A DNA stretch of 64,000 nt. Origin: Gemmatimonadales bacterium (lineage in GTDB: Bacteria; Gemmatimonadota; Gemmatimonadetes; Longimicrobiales; Gaopeijiaceae). A program made the position numbers and the translations under genes. The stretch is from NCBI GenBank assembly GCA_007692605.1, contig REBS01000096.1, forward strand, positions 1 through 64,000, read 5' to 3'. Of this stretch, positions 56,772 through 64,000 are shown one piece after another. The number at the start of each line of letters is the position of its first letter. Within the stretch, counting starts at the first letter, position 1. The notes below the pieces were generated by a model. The model was given only the letters and a program-made list of their open reading frames with translations, had not been told where the DNA came from and ran no database searches.

Positions 56772-58328
56772 CTATGGCTCGATTGCAGGCGCGTCCTGAG
56801 AGACCCGAACCTCGAATCCGAAGGTCTCCTCGAACAGCCCTTTCTTCTTCGATGCGGCCCAGCGCTCGAGCAACAGGTCGCCTTCTCCTTCGAGGGTCAG
56901 CTCGAGCGAGAGGCCGCTCGGCCGCACCCGCACCCGCTCGACCCGCTGCAGGTGCTGACGGTCGAGGGCGTCGGCGAGTCGGAGGATCGAAGCGAGCTGG
57001 TCGACTCGTACCCGGTCACGCGGGGCGAGCCGTGTGTATTCGGAGTGATGGGTCTGGGGATGGCTCTTGCGGTGGTATCGCGCCACGTTGGCCACGAGCT
57101 GGTTTTCGTCGGGGGTGAGTCCGGGGAGCTCGGAGCGCGAGATCAGGTAGAGCGAGTGCTTGTGGTGCTTCTTGAAGGCGACGAAGGTCCCCACGTCGTG
57201 AAGGATCGCGGCGACTCTCAACAGCTGACGATCGCGGGTGCCGAGACCGTGAAGGGACGTCAGCTGGTCGAAGAGCTGCAGCGCCAGGTGGCTCACGTGC
57301 ACGCCATGGGCCTCGTCGAACATGAACCTGCGCCCGAGGGAGATCGCGGCCTGGGCGAGTTGGTCCTCCCGGCGCGGGGAACTCGCCGGATCCGAGGTCA
57401 GCGTCTCGGCCAGATCCAGGATCACCCCCTCCTTCACCCCCACGTGCGGGACCAGGATCTCATCGACGCCGGCGACCTCGGCGAGGCGCTGGTACACGAG
57501 GGCCGCGGGCAGAATGACGTCGGCCCGGTCCTCGCGCAGTCCGAGCTGTGACATTCGCTGCTGGTACGAGAGGCGGGCGAGGAGCTCGATCGCCGCGGTC
57601 AGATCCCGCACCGGGAGTCGGCTGACCCCCGAGTCGTCGGGGAGGGCGGCGGCGAGTCCCGCCAGCGCCTCGATGTTGCCGCCGGTGGCGATCATCCCCC
57701 TCGGGCTCCAGTACTGCGCGGGAGCCGGCATCCGAAGGATCGAGACGTATTCCTCGAGGAGGCGCTGCAGGCGCCCCGGGTCGTCGTCGGCGCCGGACAG
57801 CTCTTCGAGGAGCCGGACCGACCCCATCGTGTGAGACTCGCTCCACAGGATGCCCATGTCGTCGACCAGAGAGACCTCGACGCTGCCACCCCCCAGGTCG
57901 ACCAGGATCCACTTTCCGCCCGCGAGCTCGACGCGGGACGAGACTGCGGTATGCACCAGGCGGGCCTCTTCGGAGCCAGTGATGACCTCGAGTTCGATCC
58001 CGCTCTCGCGCAGGATACGGTCCCGGAGAAGCTCGCCGTTGCGCGCCTCGCGAACGGCGCTCGTGGCAACCGCCCTGAGGTGCTCGATCCCGAGCGCGTC
58101 GATCCGCTCGCGAAATCGGACGAAGGCCTGGACCGCCGCGTCGAGGGCTTCGGGGGCCAGCCGTCCTCTCAGAAAGACCTGGTGGCCCAGCCGAATCGGG
58201 ACACGCTCGTAGTCGAGCTCGATGAAGCGGCCCGGTCCGGTGCATCGAGCGGCGAAAAACCGGATCGCGTTGGACCCGGTGTCGACAACGGCGAGATCGA
58301 GGGGGTGGGAAAGCGGGGTGGGGGTCAG
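56772..58328 (-). CDS. ppx: Ppx/GppA phosphatase with C-terminal HD-type domain (start proposed as CTG at 58328)
   Basis: LAVVDTGSNAIRFFAARC upstream of the called ATG, VDLGGGSVEVSLV, LRVAAILHDVGTFVAFKKHHKHSLYLI (HD). Confidence 0.87.
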   Translation of the reverse strand: MTPTPLSHPLDLAVVDTGSNAIRFFAARCTGPGRFIELDYERVPIRLGHQVFLRGRLAPEALDAAVQAFVRFRERIDALGIEHLRAVATSAVREARNGELLRDRILRESGIELEVITGSEEARLVHTAVSSRVELAGGKWILVDLGGGSVEVSLVDDMGILWSESHTMGSVRLLEELSGADDDPGRLQRLLEEYVSILRMPAPAQYWSPRGMIATGGNIEALAGLAAALPDDSGVSRLPVRDLTAAIELLARLSYQQRMSQLGLREDRADVILPAALVYQRLAEVAGVDEILVPHVGVKEGVILDLAETLTSDPASSPRREDQLAQAAISLGRRFMFDEAHGVHVSHLALQLFDQLTSLHGLGTRDRQLLRVAAILHDVGTFVAFKKHHKHSLYLISRSELPGLTPDENQLVANVARYHRKSHPQTHHSEYTRLAPRDRVRVDQLASILRLADALDRQHLQRVERVRVRPSGLSLELTLEGEGDLLLERWAASKKKGLFEETFGFEVRVSQDAPAIEP

Positions 58329-58978
58329 GGGTTCTTCCTCAGCGAAAGCGAGAGGGTGATCGAGACCCCGCGCAGCTGGCTCGGGCGAACTCCGGGGAGG
58401 GGTTCGGCGCCGATGGGGATCCGGTAGGCCGCGGCTCCCCGCAGTTCCACGGGCCCAACCGTGCTGACCCGACGCTCCACCGCCGGCTCGAAAATCAGGA
58501 AGTTGTCGGCTCCGAGTTCGGTGTTGAGAAGCGACGACGTGACCCGGGCGGTGCCCGTGCCGAGCAGGAAGGAAAGGGCCCAGGGATCGGCCTCTCCGAG
58601 ACTCGGCCGCCGCACCCCGACTCGAATGCCCCCGTACCGAAGGGTAAGCTCCGAACGGTCCGGGCTCGTTTCGGCTGTGGTGCGAACCTCACCCATCGGT
58701 ACCGCGGCTTCCCCCCCGAACGAGAGCCAGGGGGAGACGTGAATCGCCGCCGTCGCACGAAGGAAGGGCATGCCGCTGCCCCGAACCGCCCCGATGGAGG
58801 GGGCCAGGCGCACCTCTCCTGCGACCACCCCGTCCGCACCCAGCGCGGGCGGGTTCTGTGCGGCAAGATCGGGCGCCGGCGCAAGGAGCGACCCGGCCAG
58901 GGCCAGTCCTCCGAGCAGGGCGAGGAATCGGCCCGGACGGAGGGGAGAGGGGAGGCGGAGGCGTCGTCGAAAACTCAT
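58325..58978 (-). CDS. Secreted hypothetical protein, possible outer-membrane beta-barrel
   Basis: Signal peptide ending APDLAAQ; alternating hydrophobic strands; C-terminal VSITLSLSLRKNP. Confidence 0.6.
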   Translation of the reverse strand: MSFRRRLRLPSPLRPGRFLALLGGLALAGSLLAPAPDLAAQNPPALGADGVVAGEVRLAPSIGAVRGSGMPFLRATAAIHVSPWLSFGGEAAVPMGEVRTTAETSPDRSELTLRYGGIRVGVRRPSLGEADPWALSFLLGTGTARVTSSLLNTELGADNFLIFEPAVERRVSTVGPVELRGAAAYRIPIGAEPLPGVRPSQLRGVSITLSLSLRKNP

Positions 58979-59113
58979 GTTCTCGAAGATAGCGGGGGGA
59001 GGCCCCGGTGCGCATGGGGTGGCCCGTGGCACAGCAGGCGGCGGCTGATTCTGCAAGGGGATGCGCCGGCGCGGATGGAGTGGCCCCATCCGCACCCGAC
59101 GGTCAGCTGCCGG

Positions 59114-60889
59114 TCACCTCAGACGCAGAAGCGTGACGGCCAGGGTCGCGTCCGGGGCGCCGGACTGCGGTTCGATCCGGAGGGTGGCGGTGGCCGGGCT
59201 CGGGACCGTGAACTCGAAGTAGGCCGCGCTTCCCAGGGCCAGCTCGAAGGTGACGGGTTGCGCCTCGTCGAGGGGATGGGGTCGGAGGGGGAAGGGGTTG
59301 CCCGGCAGGCCCAGCGCCTCGAAGAGCGAGGGGTGGTTCCAGCTGCGGAGCTGGAAGGCCAGGTCCTCGGTCGCGATGCGCTCGTCCGCATACAGGGCGA
59401 CGTGCCAGTCGGTGAGCCAGCGACGCAGGGTCTCCTGCCCGCCGAACCGGGCGGCGAGGTTGGGAACCCCCGCCGAGCCCCCGTCGATCAGGGAACGCAG
59501 GATGGGGGTGTCATCGGAATCGGCTCGATCGAGGAGATAGCGGAGAAGCTGTTGCGCCGCCCCTCTCGTCTCGACGCCATCGACCGGAGCGAAGGGGGAG
59601 TGGGCTTCGGAGGCCCGCAGGTAGCGCTGGAACCGCTGCAGGTTCTGTGACTGGATCCGTTCCAGCGCCTGGGGTCCGGTGGGTCCGGCCTCGAGCAGCT
59701 CCCCCATCCCGATGTTCATGCGGGGACCGAGCCCCGTGCGCCGGAAGAACAGAAGGTCCTCGGCGGTGTGCGAGAGGGCCTCGTTGAGCCAGGTCTCTTC
59801 GAAGGGTTCGTCGGATCCGGTGATGTGGATCCGGCGTGAGGTGTTGATGAGGTGCTGGAGCTCGTGCACCATGAGCCGGGGCATCCCGCGCACCAGGCTC
59901 TCCCGCGAGGGCGTCCCGAACCCGATCACCCGCTGGGGATCGGGGACCGCGAAGTAGAGGACCTCTCCGAAATTCGATCCCGCGCAGGGCTGGAGTCTCC
60001 CCAGTGGTTCCGCGGGGGGGAAGAGGTCGCGGGAGAGGAAGGTCCCGAGCAGGGTGGTGCCCGGGGACTGCGCCGAAAGGCGGTTGACCTCAGCGGTGAA
60101 CAGCAGGATCACCCGGCCGTTGTCGTCGAGGTCGGTGTGCTCTCCGAAGGTCTCGAGTGCCAGGGGTCCGACCAGGGTGTCGAAGGCGGCGGCAAAGCTC
60201 GCGAAGTCCTCGGCGGTGTACCCTCCGGGTGGATTCGTCGGGTCCTCGAGAAGGAGCGCCGACTCCGAGACCACGCGCACCACGGCCGGACTGGAGCCCG
60301 CGGGCTCGCACGAGGGGCTCGCACGGGTGTTGAGGCGAATCGTGTCGCCCTCGCTCGGTTGGGTGTCACGGGTGGCGGGCGCAGCGCGTTCCACCGGCAG
60401 GCCCGAGTGCGGCGGCGCGGTGGGGGCGGATCCGATCAGGGCGCTGAGTTCGGTCCGCTCGATCTCGCGAATGTGGTGATGGGCGTCGGACGCCTGCGAG
60501 CCCGGGTCCGACAGGGTCGGCCGGGGCCGCTCCCCGATCGCCGGGGCGGGCGGTCCCCCGATCCCGGGGTCCGTGATCGGCGCGACGCCCTCTCCCCGGA
60601 CCGTGAGCGATCGGGCCTCGCTCGAGCCTCCGGGGCGGGAAGAGACGACCAGGAGGTAGTCGCTCGGGCTTTCGGCGCCGATGCAGAGTCGGGTGATCGC
60701 GTGGGCCGTGAGCTGGATGGCACTCCCCACCTCGAGGTGAAGCTCGGACTCGGGGGTGCACGGACCCAGCAGGTCGAGGTCGGCCCCCCGATCGAAGCAT
60801 CCGGCCAATCCGGTCAGCGCGAGCACAAGGAGGGCTGCGAGCCATCGTGGCCGGGGGCCGCCGGGGGCTGTCGATCGATCCGGAGACAT
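59114..60889 (-). CDS. Lipoprotein with M30 (hyicolysin)-like metalloprotease domain
   Basis: Lipobox LVLALTGLAGC; VHELQHLINTSRR (HExxH) followed by EETWLNEALSHTAEDLLF, the M30-like third-ligand region. Confidence 0.72.
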   Translation of the reverse strand: MSPDRSTAPGGPRPRWLAALLVLALTGLAGCFDRGADLDLLGPCTPESELHLEVGSAIQLTAHAITRLCIGAESPSDYLLVVSSRPGGSSEARSLTVRGEGVAPITDPGIGGPPAPAIGERPRPTLSDPGSQASDAHHHIREIERTELSALIGSAPTAPPHSGLPVERAAPATRDTQPSEGDTIRLNTRASPSCEPAGSSPAVVRVVSESALLLEDPTNPPGGYTAEDFASFAAAFDTLVGPLALETFGEHTDLDDNGRVILLFTAEVNRLSAQSPGTTLLGTFLSRDLFPPAEPLGRLQPCAGSNFGEVLYFAVPDPQRVIGFGTPSRESLVRGMPRLMVHELQHLINTSRRIHITGSDEPFEETWLNEALSHTAEDLLFFRRTGLGPRMNIGMGELLEAGPTGPQALERIQSQNLQRFQRYLRASEAHSPFAPVDGVETRGAAQQLLRYLLDRADSDDTPILRSLIDGGSAGVPNLAARFGGQETLRRWLTDWHVALYADERIATEDLAFQLRSWNHPSLFEALGLPGNPFPLRPHPLDEAQPVTFELALGSAAYFEFTVPSPATATLRIEPQSGAPDATLAVTLLRLR

Positions 60890-60973
60890 CGGGGCGAGGA
60901 CGCGAGGAAACGACAGGACCCCGAGTCGGGGTCCTCCGGGCAGTGATTCCTACTCCGAAGTGGGGTGCAAAGA

Positions 60974-61036
60974 GCCGGTCGGGCGCGCCGGGGGGCCGGC
61001 CGGGCGCCTTGCAGGGCCGGTCCGGCGCCTAGCGCT
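60974..61036. repeat. Three tandem 21-bp repeats
   Basis: gccggtcgggcgcgccggggg / gccggccgggcgccttgcagg / gccggtccggcgcctagcgct. Confidence 0.8.
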
Positions 61037-61050
61037 CGAGCGCCTCTGGA

Positions 61051-61671
61051 TCACCCTGCGCGTACGACCTGGATGCGCGAGGTGTCGTCGGACGCCGAAC
61101 CGGGAAATGCGATCCGGTGGGTGTGCTCGGAGAATCGCTCGAGCAGCCGCGAGAAGTGACCCCCCAGGTCCAGATCGGCCAGGAGGGTGGGGACCCCTGC
61201 GGCGAGGTTTCGCTCCAGCATGGCCTCCACGGCTCCTGCGGTTTCGGCGTCGTAGACGACGAAGCACCCCAGGACCAGGTCGACCTCGGGCGGGAGTTCG
61301 AGTTCGCCGAAGGACCCGCAGATCGTGTCGACCACGCTCAGTCCGTTCGCCTCGAGCTGCCGCTCCTGCAGCTCGAGGGCGACGGGAGCCCAGTCGTTGA
61401 TCCAGAGGCGCTTCGCCAGGCGGCCCCCGACGACGGCCTCCATCCCCACACCCGCACCCGCCACCAGCAGGTTGCGGCCCCGCACGAGCTCCGGGTGGTC
61501 CAGGAGAAACTCGCAGAACTCCTGGGTGAAGGGCCAGTGGCGATCGTAGTACACATCGATGCCCGCGGCCATTTCGTCGAGGACTCGGGCTTCGACCTCG
61601 GGGTGGTCGAAGTCCAGGCGGAAGAAGGACTCCCCCCGCATCTCGAGGGTGCGAACGAGTGGGCCGGTCAT
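61051..61671 (-). CDS. Class I SAM-dependent methyltransferase (METTL21/Nnt1-like)
   Basis: GIDVYYDRHWPFTQEFCEFLLDHPELVRGRNLLVAGAGVGMEAVVGGRLAKRLWINDWAPVALELQERQLEANG. Confidence 0.72.
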   Translation of the reverse strand: MTGPLVRTLEMRGESFFRLDFDHPEVEARVLDEMAAGIDVYYDRHWPFTQEFCEFLLDHPELVRGRNLLVAGAGVGMEAVVGGRLAKRLWINDWAPVALELQERQLEANGLSVVDTICGSFGELELPPEVDLVLGCFVVYDAETAGAVEAMLERNLAAGVPTLLADLDLGGHFSRLLERFSEHTHRIAFPGSASDDTSRIQVVRAG

Positions 61672-61735
61672 CGATCCGGGGGCAGGTGGCGGGACCCTGC
61701 CCCCGGGACTCGAGGGGCCCTGGTGATGAAGAGGA

Positions 61736-62881
61736 TCAGTGGACGGGAACGAACTTCTGGAAGCGCTTCCCGGTCTCGACCTCGCTCACGAAGATGTTGC
61801 CCTGCGAATCGACGGCGACGTTGTGCACCCAGCCCAGTTCGCCCGCCATGCGTCCACCACGGGCGAAGTTGTTCACCACCTCGAGGCTCTCGCGCTCGAC
61901 GACCCAGACGGTCTTGTTGACCCCGTCGGGAACGTACAGGTAGCGCTGTTCGGGATCGGGCGAGAGTGCCACGTCCCAGGTCGATCCCATCGAGCCCGTC
62001 TCGGGCCGGATCCGGAACTCCTCGACGAAGGTGCCGTCGCGCTCGAAGACCTGGATCCGGTTCTCGGAGCGGTCGGCGACGTACACCATCCCGTCGTCGG
62101 ACACGGCGATCCCGTGGACCGGGCCCTGGAACTGCTCGTCGGCGTTCGGATTGCCGTCTTCGGGCTCGTTGCCGAAGGCACCCCAATGGCGCAGGTACTC
62201 GCCGGTCTCGGCGTCGAAGACGATCACCCGACGGTTCTGATATCCATCGGCGATGAAGACCTCGTTTTCCTGCGCGTCGACATGGATCGCGGCGGGTCCC
62301 CCGAGGGTCTCCGTGTCGGTGCTCCCGCCGGTGGCCTCAGGCCCACTGCCCTGGCCGATCTGGAAGAGGAAGTCCCCGTCGCGGGTGAATTTCAGCACGT
62401 AGTGTCCGCTGAAGCCGGCGTTGGCGGCGCCGCCTCCGATCCAGACATTGTCCTCGTGGTCCACGTAGATCCCGTGCTCCTCTTCGGGCCAGTCATGCTC
62501 GCCGGTCTCGCTCGGTCCACCCCAGGCCTGCACCACGTTGCCCTCGGTGTCGAACTCGATGATCGGCGGCGCGGGCACGCAGCACATGGCGATCGGCGGG
62601 TCTTGAGCCGCGCCCGCCCGAAGCGCAGAGAGGCTCACGGGCCGATGCGCGATCCAGACGTGGTCACGCGAGTCGACGGCGATCCCCGACACCTGCCCGA
62701 CGATCCAGTCGTTGGGCAGGGTCTGCGGGAAGAACGGGTCGACCTCGAAGTCGGTGGCTGCGACGCCGGCCGGGGCGGCCTCGGTCGTGGCATCCTCGAT
62801 CTCGCACGCCGCCATCCCCACGAACGCCAGTGCCAGCAGTCCTTGCCCCACGGCTTTCCATGATGCGGTTCTCATCCCCAT
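61736..62881 (-). CDS. NHL-repeat beta-propeller lipoprotein
   Basis: Lipobox LALAFVGMAAC; repeated GIAVDSRDHVWIA / AIHVDAQENEVFIADGYQNRRVIVFD / GIAVSDDGMVYVADRSENRIQVFERDGTFV units. Confidence 0.88.
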   Translation of the reverse strand: MGMRTASWKAVGQGLLALAFVGMAACEIEDATTEAAPAGVAATDFEVDPFFPQTLPNDWIVGQVSGIAVDSRDHVWIAHRPVSLSALRAGAAQDPPIAMCCVPAPPIIEFDTEGNVVQAWGGPSETGEHDWPEEEHGIYVDHEDNVWIGGGAANAGFSGHYVLKFTRDGDFLFQIGQGSGPEATGGSTDTETLGGPAAIHVDAQENEVFIADGYQNRRVIVFDAETGEYLRHWGAFGNEPEDGNPNADEQFQGPVHGIAVSDDGMVYVADRSENRIQVFERDGTFVEEFRIRPETGSMGSTWDVALSPDPEQRYLYVPDGVNKTVWVVERESLEVVNNFARGGRMAGELGWVHNVAVDSQGNIFVSEVETGKRFQKFVPVH

Positions 62882-63171
62882 GCCTCTCCTTGATCTCGAG
62901 TGTTCCACGTCGACTGATCCGGCCCGTCCGGGGGACGAACCTGCGCGACCATGCAGACTACGGGCTCCAGGCCCGGGAGGCCAGCCCCCCGGGGGTTGGA
63001 GGGTTCCACGGGAGACGTCGGGTCCAGGGTGCGCAGGGGCGTGCGGTGGGTCCAGCGGTGAGCGGCCGGCCGCCTCGACCCCGGCCCGGATTGCCGCCCC
63101 GGCAAGGATGCGGATACCTTGACCGGCCCGGGTCCCCGAGGCCCTCAAAGCGAATCAAAGGGAGGCCTGAC

Positions 63172-63735
63172 ATGCGCTTCATTCTCGTTCTTACCCTGGT
63201 CCTCGCCGGCTGCGATCCGGCTCCGGACGCCGATGGAGCGGCTCCGGATCCCCTGGAGGCCCAGGCCGCGTTCTTCCAGAGCATGCAGGAGATGTGCGGC
63301 CAGTCCTTCGGCGGCCGGACCGTCCTGGCCGAGGAGACGGACACCACCTTCGAGCCGGCCCGGCTCTACTTCATCGTGGAAGAGTGCACCGAGGACGAGC
63401 TCCGGATCCCCTTCATCGTGGGCGAGGACGACTCCCGGACCTGGGTCCTGCAGATGGGCGGGGACGGCCTCACCTTCTTCCACGAGCACCTCCGTCCCGA
63501 CGGCACCGAATACGAGAACTCGGGATTCGGCGGACATGCCTCGGACGAGGGCTCGGCCACCTTCCAGCACTTCCCCGATTTCCGGGCCACCGACGAGACC
63601 CCGGCGGAGGAGCACCGGGTCTGGCGCCTCAGGATCGACCGGGAGCACGACCTCTTCGTCTACTACCTGGACCGGGGCGGCGAGCCTGCCTACCGGCTGG
63701 TCTTCCACCTGGGACCCCCGTCGCCCCCGTTGTAG
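63172..63735 (+). CDS. Hypothetical lipoprotein
   Basis: MRFILVLTLVLAGCDPAPD lipobox; 187 aa, no family recognised. Confidence 0.65.
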   Translation: MRFILVLTLVLAGCDPAPDADGAAPDPLEAQAAFFQSMQEMCGQSFGGRTVLAEETDTTFEPARLYFIVEECTEDELRIPFIVGEDDSRTWVLQMGGDGLTFFHEHLRPDGTEYENSGFGGHASDEGSATFQHFPDFRATDETPAEEHRVWRLRIDREHDLFVYYLDRGGEPAYRLVFHLGPPSPPL

Positions 63736-63754
63736 GCGTCCGCACCGAGGTCGG

Positions 63755-64000
63755 TCATGCGACTCCACCTGCTTTCAGCGCCCGAGACGAACCTTCCCTG
63801 ACCAGGGGGATCACCTCTTCCGCGAACCGCTCCATCTCCTCGTGCTGGGGACTGAACTGGAGGAGGAGAAGGTCGAGCCCCTCCTTCTCGAACTCGAGGA
63901 TCTGCTCGGCCACCTGCTCGGGCGTGCCCACGAGCCCGCTTCGCAGCCCCCGGTTGGAGACCGAGTAGTCCTTCAGGCTCACCTTCCGCTCGAGTTTCGT
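63755..64000 (-). CDS. LLM-class flavin-dependent oxidoreductase, C-terminal part (truncated by window edge)
   Basis: TKLERKVSLKDYSVSNRGLRSGLVGTPEQVAEQILEFEKEGLDLLLLQFSPQHEEMERFAEEVIPLV. Confidence 0.8.
   Translation of the reverse strand, partial: TKLERKVSLKDYSVSNRGLRSGLVGTPEQVAEQILEFEKEGLDLLLLQFSPQHEEMERFAEEVIPLVREGSSRALKAGGVA

Overview
This 64 kb, high-GC window is gene-dense bacterial chromosome. Its gene content and codon style look like Gemmatimonadota, but that is an inference. I see no rRNA, tRNA, CRISPR array, transposase, integrase or phage genes. The content is mostly housekeeping. In order: the rpoD 3' end, rsgA, a BtuCDF/FhuBCD-type ABC importer operon led by an unknown lipoprotein, flavin reductase, a membrane protein with a spermidine-synthase-like domain, an unusual Mre11/SbcD-like plus Rad50/SbcC-like fusion, hydantoinase A, trpE, an M20 peptidase, PspA-like and ECF sigma genes, a 2-oxoacid dehydrogenase E1 alpha, Bcp peroxiredoxin, a histidine-kinase-type ATPase, an EamA transporter, an MsbA-like ABC exporter, acyl-CoA dehydrogenase, patatin, tandem amidohydrolases, a pabB-pabA-pabC cluster, DnaQ-like exonuclease, quinone oxidoreductase, sucA, a laccase-domain protein, two GT2 glycosyltransferases, alpha/beta hydrolase, a canonical YhaN/YhaO (SbcCD-like) pair, the large NAD-glutamate dehydrogenase, Ppx/GppA-HD, an M30-like metalloprotease lipoprotein, an NHL-repeat lipoprotein and an LLM-class oxidoreductase. 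The observations I rate highest are: (1) a single-chain Mre11-Rad50-like fusion that has lost most catalytic residues in both halves while keeping its zinc-hook CxxC, encoded in the same window as an intact SbcCD-like pair; (2) a candidate structured RNA at about 18.13-18.29 kb; (3) a hairpin/repeat array in the convergent gap at 36.6-37.0 kb; (4) a repeat-encoded 23-aa leader ORF overlapping pabA; (5) two genes whose only sensible starts are CTG codons in CTGA stop/start overlaps; (6) many short tandem repeats, usually in frame, inserted in conserved genes.
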